Assembly: GCF_000786205.1 (NCBI RefSeq)
Contig: NZ_JROH01000002.1
Span: 1 to 56,189 of the forward strand
Length of the DNA stretch: 56,189 nt
Reading direction: 5' to 3'
Origin: Sphingomonas sp. 37zxx
GTDB taxonomy: Bacteria > Pseudomonadota > Alphaproteobacteria > Sphingomonadales > Sphingomonadaceae
The position numbers and the translations under genes were made by a program. The notes beneath the pieces were generated by a model. It searched no databases. It was given only the letters and a program-made list of their open reading frames with translations, and was not told the DNA's origin. Below, in pieces: positions 26,399 to 35,425 of this stretch. Each line of letters opens with the position of its first letter. Position 1 is the stretch's first letter.

Positions 26399-27979
26399 TT
26401 ACCATTTGGTGCGGATCGGCCCGTCGATGCGGCGATCCGCCAGATCGCGGCTGCCCCACAGGCGAAAGCGCGATACCGCGTCCAATTGGAACGCTGTGCC
26501 TGTGGGCACCCGGATGTTGCCCGCATCAAATCCGTCCACATCGCGCAACCAAAAGGCAGGCCGCTGATCCACCGCCTGCGTCTGAAACTCGACATTCGAG
26601 AGCGCGATATTGCGGGCGTGCCGCACGAACAGGCCCGTTGCGGGCAGATCGCCGAACATGTTCGGTTCGGGATAGCCTGCTGCATTCTCCGGCGGGTCGA
26701 TCGCCGCCATGGCCGCAGATTGGCCGCCGATCTGTTCGACGAACAGGTTCGAGATTCGGATATCCTCGACCGGATGGCCCGCCACCCCCGCAATGATCGA
26801 CGGCATCGGTGCCGCACCGGAGGCGACGATATTGTCGATCAGCACGCGCTTCAGCGTTCCCGGAACCGCCCCCGCCGGTCCACGCATCCGTCGGCCCAGC
26901 CGCAGAAACAGGGGCGCTGTCGTCACGTTGCGCAGGGTGAGGTTGGTGATCGCAATGTCTTCCAGACCTGCGCCGTCCACCGTTTCCAGCGCCAGCCCGC
27001 GACAGCTATCGAACACGCAATTGCTGATCGCGAAATTGCGAAAGCCGCCATTGGATTCGGTGCCCAGCTTGATCCGGCCATGCGTGCTTTTGGGCGCGGG
27101 CGGAAAGGGGCGGAAGCTGCCGTCGAGTACCGATCCGACCACGTAGCTGCCGCTCACCGTGCAATCGCTGATCCTGACATTTTCCGTCCAGCGCGGATAG
27201 CCGAGCGCGAACGAGGATTTGGGGCAGATCGCATCGTCCCAGGGCGAATTGATCGTGCACCGGGTAACCGTGACATTGCGGCAGCAATCAATGTCCAGCC
27301 CGTCGCGATTGGTGTCGATCAGCAGATTGTCGATCGTCATATTGTCGCAGCCGGTGGCGAGCAGCGCGAACCAGCCCGCCTCCAACATGCGGAAATCGCG
27401 CAAGCGAATGTTGCGGCACAGCTTTAGGGCGATGGCCTTGTCGCCCACGCCCGGACGGCCGGAAATCGGGCGGCCTGTGTCATAGTCATGGCCGCGCCCC
27501 AGGCCCTTGCCCCAGATCAGGCCGGAACCTTCGATCGCAATATCTTCCAGCCCCTCACCCCAGATCAGCGCGTTGCGCCAATGGCCATGGCCATGATCCT
27601 GATAGGCGGCAAAGGCGGGCGGCAGATCGGGCGCGATATCATAGCCGTATGCCATCCCCTCGATAGGCGTATCCGCCGCCAGCAGCACCGCCCCGGCATC
27701 AAGGTGCAGGGTGATGTGGCTTTTCAAGCGGATCGTGTACGAACGATAGGTGCCCGCCGGCAGCCACACCGTGCCGCCGCCCCGCGCCGCCGCATGCTCG
27801 ATCGCGCGATTGATCGCGGGGGAATCCAGCGCGCGCCCATCCCCTTTCGCGCCAAAGGCACGGACATCGACGATCGCCGCCCCTCGCGCCATCGCCGCCG
27901 TCAGCGGGTGCGCAAACCCGAGCGCGGCAATCGCCGCAGCCCCTGTCAGCACGCCGCGCCTGTCGATCACCAGCCCCAT
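26399..27979 (-). CDS. GH28-like polygalacturonase / pectate lyase-fold hydrolase, secreted
   Basis: A 526-residue protein with a Tat-like signal (DRRGVLTGAAAIAALG). It then begins a right-handed beta-helix: VDVRAFGAKGDGRALDSPAI and HITLHLDAGAVLLAAD are typical of GH28 glycosidases. Helix coils repeat with FRMLEAGWFALLATGCDNMT, LIDTNRDGLDIDCCRNVTVT and SPWDDAICPKSS, where the paired Asp residues resemble GH28 catalytic acids. Likely substrate is a pectic polysaccharide, or a branched glycan trimmed with GH92. A GGAGGTG ribosome site precedes the ATG; 22 nt separate it from GH92. Confidence 0.85.
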   Translation of the reverse strand: MGLVIDRRGVLTGAAAIAALGFAHPLTAAMARGAAIVDVRAFGAKGDGRALDSPAINRAIEHAAARGGGTVWLPAGTYRSYTIRLKSHITLHLDAGAVLLAADTPIEGMAYGYDIAPDLPPAFAAYQDHGHGHWRNALIWGEGLEDIAIEGSGLIWGKGLGRGHDYDTGRPISGRPGVGDKAIALKLCRNIRLRDFRMLEAGWFALLATGCDNMTIDNLLIDTNRDGLDIDCCRNVTVTRCTINSPWDDAICPKSSFALGYPRWTENVRISDCTVSGSYVVGSVLDGSFRPFPPAPKSTHGRIKLGTESNGGFRNFAISNCVFDSCRGLALETVDGAGLEDIAITNLTLRNVTTAPLFLRLGRRMRGPAGAVPGTLKRVLIDNIVASGAAPMPSIIAGVAGHPVEDIRISNLFVEQIGGQSAAMAAIDPPENAAGYPEPNMFGDLPATGLFVRHARNIALSNVEFQTQAVDQRPAFWLRDVDGFDAGNIRVPTGTAFQLDAVSRFRLWGSRDLADRRIDGPIRTKW

Positions 27980-28048
27980 GGCTTCACCTCCCCATAAAAG
28001 GACGGCACCCCCCGCGCCCGCAGGGTGCGCCGCCTTCTCAACGCCCGA

Positions 28049-31000
28049 TCAGAATGTCGCGCGCGCTGTCAGCGCGAAGGTGCGCCCGTCATAATCGGCG
28101 CGGCGGATCAACCGTTCGTCATTCTCATATTCGATCCGGATCGCGTTGGTGAGGTTGAAGGCGTCGAACGATAGCGAGAACTGCTCGTTGACATTGTACG
28201 ATGCCGAAAGGTCGAACTGCCCGCGCGACTTCACGCGCCGCGCCGCGCCGGTAAAGGTACCCGCCGACGCAAGATCATATTCGCTGCGGACGTTATACAC
28301 CAGGCGCAGGCCATAATCCTTGGTCTCGTAATAGCCGATCATATTGGCGTTATGCTTCGACACGCCCGGCAACGTGGCCGCCGTCCCGTTCGCCGTCGTG
28401 CCGCTGATGTCGGTATAGGCATAGTTGAAGCCGCCGCCCAGGTTACGCAGCAAGCCCGGCAGGAAATCCAGCGATTGCTGGATGTTGAATTCGACGCCGC
28501 GAACCGTGACCGGATTGGTCTGGTTCACAAAGCCGCTGGCGGCGACCAGATATGGCGTCGGCACCGCGCCGCCGGTGAAGATCTGGTCGCTTTCGCACCG
28601 ATCGCCATTGATCCGCAGCGTGCCAAGGCCAAGCGCGGCGGCATCGGCGGGGCACAACTGGGTCGGATCGCTGATCTGCGCAATCAGGCCGGTGATCCGC
28701 TTCTGAAACGCCGCCAGCGAAACAATGCCGTCGGGCCGGTTATACCATTCCAGCGACATATCGAACGAAGTCGCGTCATAAGGCCTCAGATCGGGGTTAC
28801 CGAGTGTGAGCGAATAGACGCCATTGCTGGGATTGCCGACCACCGTGGCGGGCGTGAACTGGCGCGGCTGCGGGCGCACATAGGTGCGATAAGCGGCACC
28901 GCGCAGCAGCAGATTTTCGGTAATATCGGCCACCAGGATGAACGACGGCAGCCATTTGCCATAGGTCTGTTCATAGGTGTTGCTCCTGAAATCGTTCGGC
29001 GAGCCGATCGTGCCGGTCAGCGACACCCGATCGAGCGCGTCGATCGTGTTGCGCGCATATTCGTACCGCATGCCGCCATTGCCGCGAATGCGGACGCCCC
29101 CCAGCTCGATCTCATATTTCAACTGGGCATAGGCCGATGCGACATCGGTCTGATTGGTGAAATTGAACAGCGCATAATTATTGTCGTTGTAGCGGATGTT
29201 ATAGCCCGACGGCGAAAGCTCGCCCCCCGGATAGACGGTTACCGGCGTGAGCGCGGCAATGGCTTCCTCTAAGCGCGCAGCCTGCCAATTGGTGTTATAC
29301 GTGCCAAGCTTGCCACCGAAAAAGTCACCCACCACCGGCGCGGTACCGAGCAGGGCGCCGGTGATGTTCTGTACCTGCAATCCAAAGGCCGATGTACGAT
29401 AGCCTTCGGAAACGAAGCGATTACGCTCGAAACGGGCACCAAGCTGGATTCCGCTGAGAACGCTGCCCGCGAACGTCCGCTCGACTTCGGCCTGCCCTGC
29501 GAATAATTCGTTGGTCGCATAGCTTTGGGTACCGGTGAATTGCAGGCGGTTGGTGCGCCCGACAGCGGTTGGCGTGTCGAAATATTGCGAGGGTTCGGTG
29601 ACTCCGGCCCAAAACCAGGGTGGCGGCGCGCTGACCACCAGCGGCGTCGGTGCCAGCGCATAATAGAATTTGGAAACATCGCCCGCGCCCGTGCGGAGCG
29701 TTCCACTGCCGCCATTGCCGGCGACCGTCTGGATCCGATCAAAGTCGAGCGAGGTTTCCTCGGATTGGTTTTCCGCCTTTGACACCGTCAAAATGGTCGA
29801 TACGCGCCATGCATCGGTGCTCCATTCGCCCTTGCCGTCCACGCCCCAACTGCGCTGGCGGATTCCCAGTTCGCGGGTCGACATGCGCGCATCGGGATTG
29901 GTGAAGCTGATGTCGGTGACCACGTTGCGGCCATCGTTCAGCTCGATCGGGTTGGTCAGGGCAGTGATGCCGCTGGTGACATTGGCATCGACGATCGAGA
30001 TGAATTGCGTCGTCTTGGGGAGCTTACGATCGGTGTAGAAGCCGGTCAGGCTCAGCCGCGTATCGTCGTTCGGCTTCCATTCGGCACCGGCGGCACCGGT
30101 ATAAAGATTGCCTTCGTTCAGGCGCGAATATTGGCGGATCGATGATCCATAGAGCACGCCCGCGGTAGAATTAGTGCCGGTACACGAAGGGCAGGCCGCG
30201 GATTGAGCATAATAGCTACCCAGGATACTGGCATTGGCCTGGGCCTGCGCCGGAGAAAAATTGGAATAGCTGTTGAACTGCACCGAATCGCGGCGGAAGT
30301 TTTCATTCTTATATGCAAGGACACCGAAGACGGCGAAGCGATCGGAAAAGATATGGTTATATCCGACCGTCGCGCCGGGCGCGAAGGTTTCGCCGAGCTG
30401 GTTATACTCCATCGCCGTCTTGATGAAGCCGCCTTGCTTGCGTTCCAGCGCGGTAGCGATCTGAAGATCGACATTGCCTGAAAGGCCGCCCGACTGGGCA
30501 TTGGCCATCGGCGACTTATCAATCATGATCGCACTGAAAATATCGGCGTTGAACGCGCCCAGCGGGGCGGCTTCGCCGAGGATCGGTTCGGCAAAGGCAA
30601 CGCCGTTCAGCGTCATGCGAGCATATTCGCCGGGCAAACCGCGCAGGTTGATCGTCGCATTGCGGCCCTCGGCCTCGCGGTTGATCTGCACACCGGGCAC
30701 GCGCTGCAACGCCTCGCCCACGTTGAGATCCGGGAAGCGACCCAGGCCATCCGACGAAATGCCGTCGGTGATCGCGATTTCGTTGCGCTTCGAACGGATC
30801 GCGTCGGTGTAGCTTTGGCGGAAGCCGGTGACGACGATTTCCTCCTCAGCCGACATGGGCGGTTCAGCGGCCTCCGCCGTGTCCTCCACCACAGGCGCAG
30901 GCGGCGCGGCCTCTTGTGCAAAAGCGGGTGTGCCCGCCAAGGCGGTCGCCGCGAGCAACATGGCGGCAAGCGAACGACGGCGCAGTGTAAAAACGATCAT
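28049..31000 (-). CDS. TonB-dependent receptor (carbohydrate-type)
   Basis: A 983-residue outer-membrane receptor. It has a signal peptide (AAMLLAATALAGTPAFAQ), a TonB-box-like EEEIVVTG, and a plug domain starting FRQSYTDAIRSKRNEIAITD and GRFPDLNVGEALQRVPGVQI. A 22-stranded barrel ending in a terminal Phe (FALTARATF) follows. The 'S.rnqi.d.ISaddiGkfPd.N…alqrvpGV.i' plug style is common in sphingomonad and Caulobacter oligosaccharide receptors. Placement ahead of GH28 and GH92 suggests uptake of the released sugars. A GAGAGGGG ribosome site precedes the ATG. Confidence 0.95.
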   Translation of the reverse strand: MIVFTLRRRSLAAMLLAATALAGTPAFAQEAAPPAPVVEDTAEAAEPPMSAEEEIVVTGFRQSYTDAIRSKRNEIAITDGISSDGLGRFPDLNVGEALQRVPGVQINREAEGRNATINLRGLPGEYARMTLNGVAFAEPILGEAAPLGAFNADIFSAIMIDKSPMANAQSGGLSGNVDLQIATALERKQGGFIKTAMEYNQLGETFAPGATVGYNHIFSDRFAVFGVLAYKNENFRRDSVQFNSYSNFSPAQAQANASILGSYYAQSAACPSCTGTNSTAGVLYGSSIRQYSRLNEGNLYTGAAGAEWKPNDDTRLSLTGFYTDRKLPKTTQFISIVDANVTSGITALTNPIELNDGRNVVTDISFTNPDARMSTRELGIRQRSWGVDGKGEWSTDAWRVSTILTVSKAENQSEETSLDFDRIQTVAGNGGSGTLRTGAGDVSKFYYALAPTPLVVSAPPPWFWAGVTEPSQYFDTPTAVGRTNRLQFTGTQSYATNELFAGQAEVERTFAGSVLSGIQLGARFERNRFVSEGYRTSAFGLQVQNITGALLGTAPVVGDFFGGKLGTYNTNWQAARLEEAIAALTPVTVYPGGELSPSGYNIRYNDNNYALFNFTNQTDVASAYAQLKYEIELGGVRIRGNGGMRYEYARNTIDALDRVSLTGTIGSPNDFRSNTYEQTYGKWLPSFILVADITENLLLRGAAYRTYVRPQPRQFTPATVVGNPSNGVYSLTLGNPDLRPYDATSFDMSLEWYNRPDGIVSLAAFQKRITGLIAQISDPTQLCPADAAALGLGTLRINGDRCESDQIFTGGAVPTPYLVAASGFVNQTNPVTVRGVEFNIQQSLDFLPGLLRNLGGGFNYAYTDISGTTANGTAATLPGVSKHNANMIGYYETKDYGLRLVYNVRSEYDLASAGTFTGAARRVKSRGQFDLSASYNVNEQFSLSFDAFNLTNAIRIEYENDERLIRRADYDGRTFALTARATF

Positions 31001-31115
31001 TTTGGCCCCTCTCCCCTTCAGTCAGGGCTTGCGCCCTGTTCAGCCGCATCGCTTGCGACTTTGTTCTTGCGGGACGCCCGCTGCCGCGAAGCGGGGCGTC
31101 CTTGTTATCCGGACC

Positions 31116-31144
31116 AACTAAAACAAATTGTCTGAGTATGTCAA
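31116..31144 (-). promoter_or_regulatory. Candidate sigma-70-like promoter of the TonB-GH28-GH92 operon
   Basis: On the minus strand, TTGACA (31144-31139) is followed after 17 nt by TTAGTT (31121-31116), about 115 nt before the receptor start. The -35 is perfect; the -10 is weak. The surrounding 31100-31250 is AT-rich compared with its neighbours. No clear operator palindrome was seen beside it. Confidence 0.35.
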
Positions 31145-31301
31145 ATTATACGTTTTATGCGCAACATCACGCAAGTTATCGAACCTCATGCATCTAGAAT
31201 AATGCTCAATATCAGTATGATACCAGGATCGACGATCTAGACAGCACCCGGTGAACGAGGCTGCGAAAGGCATGTAAAGTTGAGAATTTGGCCACTGGTA
31301 T

Positions 31302-31574
31302 ATGGCCCCGGCGCATTTACGCGCACAGCAGACGGCGGCACCCGGTCGGCGCGCGCCCGCCTTCTTCATCGAACACAGTGATCGCGTGACATTGTCGGGC
31401 GTCACCATCCGCCATGCTGGCTGCATGGGGGTGATCGCGCAAATGAGCCGCAACATTCGTCCGGATCGCTGCACTGTCGCGCCCGCGCCGGAATCGGGCC
31501 GGATCATTTCGGCGATGGCCGACGCCACGCATTTCCTGAACTGGTCAGGCACCGTCACACTCTCCAACGGGTGA
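31302..31574 (+). pseudogene. Right-handed beta-helix glycosidase-like fragment (GH110-like)
   Basis: The frame holds PAFFIEHSDRVTLSGVTIRH, AGCMGVIAQMSRNI, then SGRIISAMADATHFLNWSGT and VTLSNG before a stop. These 'dgffie.s.dVtl.dvtihhaggmGv..q.S.ni…' coils match part of a parallel beta-helix enzyme such as GH110 alpha-galactosidases. Only ~75 residues of homology remain and the frame is closed soon after, so this is a decayed gene. It lies head to head with the TonB operon, consistent with loss from the same carbohydrate locus. Confidence 0.55.
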
Positions 31575-31590
31575 TTTTCCAGCGATAGCG

Positions 31591-31812
31591 GTGATGCCGG
31601 GGCTAGCCGCACCCGCCGCCGCTGCCACCCTCCAGGCGCGACCCATCGAGGGCGTGCCGCAAGATGGCGAACGGCACTGGCCGGGTGCGCCCTATTGGGC
31701 CGATCGGCTGCAGGACTGGCGTCGATCAGGACGCTGGATCGAGTGCCTGTGCGGTGAAGCTGGGATGGAGTTGCGCAGCGTGGCGCGGCTCACCCGTTCA
31801 CTAGTGGATTGA
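31591..31812 (+). pseudogene. Truncated N-terminal fragment of a probable alkaline phosphatase D-like protein
   Basis: The frame contains RHWPGAPYWADRLQDWRRSG, then RWIECLCGEAGMELRSVARL TRSL, resembling the 'fWanpledWr…dGrlEcv……vhlLTr.l' opening of PhoD-like phosphatase/concanavalin-type proteins. It ends when the reading frame enters the palindromic element at 31801 (CTAGTGGATTGA gives the stop). Sequence after the second element (31970-32094) is open in one frame and could be its continuation. The assignment is tentative; the truncation by the repeat is directly visible. Confidence 0.4.
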
Positions 31813-31879
31813 TTTTGACATTCGCATCCCGCCTGCGGCACGCTCTCGCTGCGAATGTCAAAATCATAAAATCCACTAG
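31801..31879. repeat. Palindromic repeat element, copy 1
   Basis: A 79-bp imperfect palindrome: CTAGTGGATT at the left mirrors AATCCACTAG at the right, and inside it ATTTTGACATTCGCA mirrors TGCGAATGTCAAAAT. The left half spells the stop of the upstream phosphatase-like fragment. It shares its layout and ends with copy 2, 13 bp downstream. Size and symmetry suggest a miniature mobile or REP-like element. Confidence 0.85.
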
Positions 31880-31892
31880 AATCACATAATTG

Positions 31893-31969
31893 CTAGTGGT
31901 CCTGGAGATTCTGACATTTGCTCCTGACTGAGCCGAAGGGGGTAGCAAATGTCAGAATCGGACCACTAG
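31893..31969. repeat. Palindromic repeat element, copy 2
   Basis: A 77-bp palindrome with outer arms CTAGTGGTCC / GGACCACTAG and inner arms ATTCTGACATTTGCT / AGCAAATGTCAGAAT. The inner arms are close variants of copy 1, and the loop (cctgactgagccgaaggggg) differs. Two diverged copies in tandem, both flanked by CTAG, suggest a family that inserts near related targets or copies itself locally. Confidence 0.85.
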
Positions 31970-32128
31970 GGCCGACCGGCAACGGCGTGATCGAAGCGGA
32001 TGTCGGGATGGTCGAGAGGGGGAACTCGCTCGTCTCGTCCCCGCCGGGCCGGGCGCAAGAGATGCCCGATCGGCATCGCCCCAGCCATTTGCGCTGACGG
32101 CCGGGAACATTGGCGCTATCGATGCGGC

Positions 32129-32383
32129 ATGGCCAGGAAGAAGCGCTATCTCACCGCAACGATGGCCGACGGCTATTGCAAGACGATCGGCCCCACCGCC
32201 GCGCCATTCTCTCATTTCTGGCGCATCGTCGCCCGTCTCGAAAACGGCAAGACCGAGGTTTTCTGGGGCCACGCCAATTCGCTCAAGGAAGCAACCGGCA
32301 AGAAAGTCGCGGCAGGCGAGGCGGCAAGGCAACGTGGCTGGGAAAGTTTTGATTTCGAGGTCGTCGAACTCAGCGACCACTGA
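32129..32383 (+). CDS. Small hypothetical protein
   Basis: An 84-residue protein starting MARKKRYLTATMADGYCKTI, with FWRIVARLENGKTEVFWGHA and NSLKEATGKKVAAGEAARQR, ending in EVVELSDH. The composition and even hydrophobic pattern suggest a small alpha/beta protein. No strong ribosome site precedes ATG 32129; the frame is open further upstream, but that part is Arg/Pro-rich and unlikely to be coding. I do not recognise the family. It is convergent with the last gene of the cco operon. Confidence 0.5.
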   Translation: MARKKRYLTATMADGYCKTIGPTAAPFSHFWRIVARLENGKTEVFWGHANSLKEATGKKVAAGEAARQRGWESFDFEVVELSDH

Positions 32384-32413
32384 TGGCTTCGGCCAGGTCG
32401 CACCGCCGCGCCA

Positions 32414-32653
32414 TTATTCTTCGTCGGATTGCTCGCCTGCCCGGCTGCGGATGCAGGCCATGTGGCATCCCGCCGGCATGTCGTCGCGGTCGCGTGGCGG
32501 CTTGTCGAACGGAATACGGATCTGGGCGGCATTGTCGCCGCACATCTGCACCATCAGCACCGCCTCACCCGTAGCGCTGCCCGCCGCCAGCGACACGGTC
32601 GACATGGCTGCGGCGAGCAACGCCATCACGCCGCCAGCAACCCGAACGGTCAT
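32414..32653 (-). CDS. Small exported Cys-containing protein at the end of the cco operon
   Basis: A 79-residue protein with a signal peptide (VAGGVMALLAAAMSTVSLAA) and a mature part carrying three Cys (VQMCGDNAAQIRI, then AGCHMACIRSRAG). The CHMAC arrangement near the end could bind copper or heme, or form a disulfide. Its ATG overlaps the ccoS stop by 4 nt, so it is coupled to the oxidase assembly genes. I do not recognise a named family; a periplasmic metal-handling role in cbb3 assembly is inference from position and Cys residues. Confidence 0.7.
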   Translation of the reverse strand: MTVRVAGGVMALLAAAMSTVSLAAGSATGEAVLMVQMCGDNAAQIRIPFDKPPRDRDDMPAGCHMACIRSRAGEQSDEE

Positions 32654-32832
32654 GGCTCACCCTGAACCTTGGCCGGCGGCAGGTCTTCCCCCGGCTCGTC
32701 TTCGATCAATATCCTGAGCGCCGCACCGTCGAGATCGTCGAACTGGCCCGACGACGATGCCCAGAAAAACGCCGCCAGCCCCATCAGGCCCAGCAGCAGC
32801 GCGATCGGGATCAGGATGGCGACGATGTTCAT
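32650..32832 (-). CDS. ccoS: cbb3 oxidase assembly protein CcoS
   Basis: A 60-residue protein with one membrane span (IVAILIPIALLLGLMGLAAF) followed by FWASSSGQFDDLDGAALRIL, the defining 'F.Wa..sGQfdDl..pa.riL' motif of CcoS/FixS. CcoS is needed for cofactor insertion into CcoN. It overlaps ccoI upstream and the small Cys protein downstream, each by 4 nt. Confidence 0.95.
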   Translation of the reverse strand: MNIVAILIPIALLLGLMGLAAFFWASSSGQFDDLDGAALRILIEDEPGEDLPPAKVQGEP

Positions 32833-34970
32833 CGCGCCGCCGATCGCAGCCGCAGCGCGTTGGCCACCACCAGGATCGACGACCCCGACATCGCCAGCGC
32901 CGCGACCAACGGTGTGACCAGCCCGGCCATCGCCAGCGGCACCGCCAGCACGTTGTAGCCGATCGCCATCGCGAAATTCTGCTTCACCACCCGCGCGGTC
33001 CGCCGCGCCGCCGCAATGGCGATCGGCACCGGCATCAGGCGATCGCCAAAGAAGACGAGGTCGGCAGCCTGCCGCCCGACATCGCTCGCCGCCGCCGGGG
33101 CCATGCCGACACTCGCACGCTTCAGCGCCGGGCCGTCGTTCAGCCCGTCTCCCACCATCAGGACGTGATGCCCCGCCGCTTCAAGCGCGACGACGCGATC
33201 ATGCTTGTCCGCCGGCGACATTTGCGCGCGCGCCGGCAGCCCGAGCTGCTGCGCCAGTGCATCGACCACCGCCTGGCCGTCCCCCGACACGAACTGCGCG
33301 TTGAGGCGCAACGCGCGCAGCCGATCGACCGCCGCCGCTGCGTCGGGCCGGGTCGCATCGGTGAACAGGATCGGATGCACCGCGCCGTCGCCGATGCGAA
33401 ACCAGGTGGTCGTCGTCGATTGGCTGGGATCGGTCGTCGGCGAAACCCAGGCAGCGCGCCCCAGCCGCGCGGTCACGCCGTTGATCACCCCCTCGACGCC
33501 GTTGCCGACATCCTCGCGAAACTGCGTCGCCAGGGCGGGCGCGACGCCGGCGTCTTCCAGCGTCCGGGCAATCGCCTTTGCCAGCGGGTGGCGGCTGGTC
33601 TGCGCCAGCGCCAGCAATATCCGCCGCGCCTGTGGGTCTTGGGGGATACCCGACACCGGCTCGAGCCGCCCCAGCGTCACCGTGCCGGTCTTGTCGAGCA
33701 GCACCGTGTCGATCGTCGCGAGCTTTTCGAGCGCCGCGCCGTCGCGCACCAGCACCCCGCGCCGCATCAATGCGCCGGCGGCGACCACCTGCGCCACCGG
33801 CACCGCAAGGCCGAGCGCGCAGGGGCAAGTGATGATCAGCACCGCCACCGCGATCAACAGCGATTCATGCCAGCCCGCACCCGCGATCATCCATCCCGCC
33901 AGGCTAAGCGCCGCCAGCGTGTGAACGGCGGGCGCGTATAGCCGCGAGGCGCGATCGGCGATGCGAACATAGCGCGACTTGCTTTGCCCCGCCGCCTCCA
34001 TCAGCCGCGCAATGTCGGCGATCACGGTGCTGTCGGCCAGCGCGGTCGCGGTCACCACCAATGGCGAGGTCAGGTTCATCGTGCCCGCCAGCACCTGCCC
34101 GCGTGGCTCAATGGGTTCGGGGGCGCTCTCGCCGGTCACCAGACTGCGATCGACATCGCTGATTCCCTGTTCGACGATGCCGTCGACGCCGATGCGTTCG
34201 CCCGCCGCGATCAGGATGCGCGCGCCGATACCGACATCGGCGATCGGCATCCGCGCGACCGAGCCATCCGTCGCCATCACCATCACCTGGTCGGGCAGGC
34301 GGCGCAGCAGCGCGGTGACGCCGTCCTGCGCGCGTTCGCGCATCACCGTGTCGAGCAACCGCCCCGCCAGCAGGAACGCCACCAGCATCACCGCGCCATC
34401 GAAATAGGCGTGCGCGCCGCCGATAGCGGTTTCATACAGGCTCATCGCGCAGGTTACGACGACGCCGATCGTGATCGGCACGTCCATATTGGTCCGCCCG
34501 ACCCGCACCGCGCGCCACGCACTGACGAAGAAAGGCCGCCCGGCATAAGCGATTGCGGGCAGCGCGATCAGCGCCGACAGCCAGTGGAACAGCTCGCGCG
34601 CCGCACCATCGGCCCCCGACCAGACCGATACCGACAACAGCATCACGTTCATCGCCGCGAACGCCGCCACCCCCAGCGCCTTGGCCAGGGCGCGGCTTTC
34701 GCGCACCTCTGCCGAGCCTGCCTGCTCGACCAGCGGATGCGCCGCATAGCCGATCCGCTTGATCGATTCGATCAGCGCATCGGCATCGATCCCCGGCGCA
34801 TGCGCGACCGCCAGCCGCTTGGTGGTGAAGTTGATCCGCGCCGACGACACCGCCTCGATCCCCAGCAACCCGCGCTCGACCTTGGCGATGCAACCGGCGC
34901 AGCTCAGGCCCTCGACCACCAATGTCGTGGTGCGATGATCGGCGGCGCGGATCGCGGTGCCTACGTTCAC
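32829..34970 (-). CDS. ccoI: Copper P1B-type ATPase CcoI (FixI) for cbb3 oxidase
   Basis: A 713-residue copper transporter. An HMA domain with CAGC (Cys24, Cys27) opens the protein. Then come helices with NVMLLSVSVWSG, the transport motif TCPCALGLAVP, the phosphorylation loop DKTGT, and the hinge VGDGLNDGPALKRA. CcoI supplies copper to the CcoN active site and belongs to the CopA2 group, distinct from the copA remnant at 24 kb. The GTG start overlaps the ccoH stop (GTGA); no ATG in the upstream open frame fits. Confidence 0.95.
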   Translation of the reverse strand: MNVGTAIRAADHRTTTLVVEGLSCAGCIAKVERGLLGIEAVSSARINFTTKRLAVAHAPGIDADALIESIKRIGYAAHPLVEQAGSAEVRESRALAKALGVAAFAAMNVMLLSVSVWSGADGAARELFHWLSALIALPAIAYAGRPFFVSAWRAVRVGRTNMDVPITIGVVVTCAMSLYETAIGGAHAYFDGAVMLVAFLLAGRLLDTVMRERAQDGVTALLRRLPDQVMVMATDGSVARMPIADVGIGARILIAAGERIGVDGIVEQGISDVDRSLVTGESAPEPIEPRGQVLAGTMNLTSPLVVTATALADSTVIADIARLMEAAGQSKSRYVRIADRASRLYAPAVHTLAALSLAGWMIAGAGWHESLLIAVAVLIITCPCALGLAVPVAQVVAAGALMRRGVLVRDGAALEKLATIDTVLLDKTGTVTLGRLEPVSGIPQDPQARRILLALAQTSRHPLAKAIARTLEDAGVAPALATQFREDVGNGVEGVINGVTARLGRAAWVSPTTDPSQSTTTTWFRIGDGAVHPILFTDATRPDAAAAVDRLRALRLNAQFVSGDGQAVVDALAQQLGLPARAQMSPADKHDRVVALEAAGHHVLMVGDGLNDGPALKRASVGMAPAAASDVGRQAADLVFFGDRLMPVPIAIAAARRTARVVKQNFAMAIGYNVLAVPLAMAGLVTPLVAALAMSGSSILVVANALRLRSAAR

Positions 34971-35425
34971 AGCGTGATGTCCTGCTTGAACCGCGCTTCG
35001 GTCTCGCCGCGCTGGACCGCGATGCGCAGGATCCACCGGCCGGGCTGCAGCGCGTGGCGCGCGGCATAGCGCCCGTCGCGCGCCGGGGCCAGGGCGAGCC
35101 GGGTGGCGGGAACCCGGCCGAGCGGATGTTCGGCCATCACCACCACCGCCGCGCCATCGACCGGCCCGTCCGGCCCACGCAGATCGACCGCCAGCACCCC
35201 GCCGGGCTCGCCCGATGCCTCGACGCTCCACCCCAATTGCGCCTGCGCACGGGCTTCCCCCAGCCAGCCGTTGAACCGCTGGCTGGCGACATAGCTGTTT
35301 TCGACCACGACGCCGCCGAAGGTCCGGCTCGCCTGCGTCGCCATGATGACGTTCACGGTGACGACGACGGCAAAGAACGCGACCATGATCGCGGTCATGT
35401 GCCAACCGGTAAATGGCTTGGTCAT
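34967..35425 (-). CDS. ccoH: cbb3 assembly protein CcoH (FixH)
   Basis: A 152-residue FixH protein with an N-terminal membrane span (FTGWHMTAIMVAFFAVVVTV), then FGGVVVENSYVASQRFNGWL, the usual 'f.GlvveNsYvasqeFN' motif. A beta-rich periplasmic domain follows. CcoH stays with the oxidase during and after assembly. It overlaps ccoG and ccoI by 4 nt. Confidence 0.93.
   Translation of the reverse strand: MTKPFTGWHMTAIMVAFFAVVVTVNVIMATQASRTFGGVVVENSYVASQRFNGWLGEARAQAQLGWSVEASGEPGGVLAVDLRGPDGPVDGAAVVVMAEHPLGRVPATRLALAPARDGRYAARHALQPGRWILRIAVQRGETEARFKQDITL

Noticed and set aside
31118..31612. Minus-strand frame upstream of the TonB receptor
   Set aside because: It overlaps the beta-helix remnant and the AT-rich promoter region, and has no family pattern.
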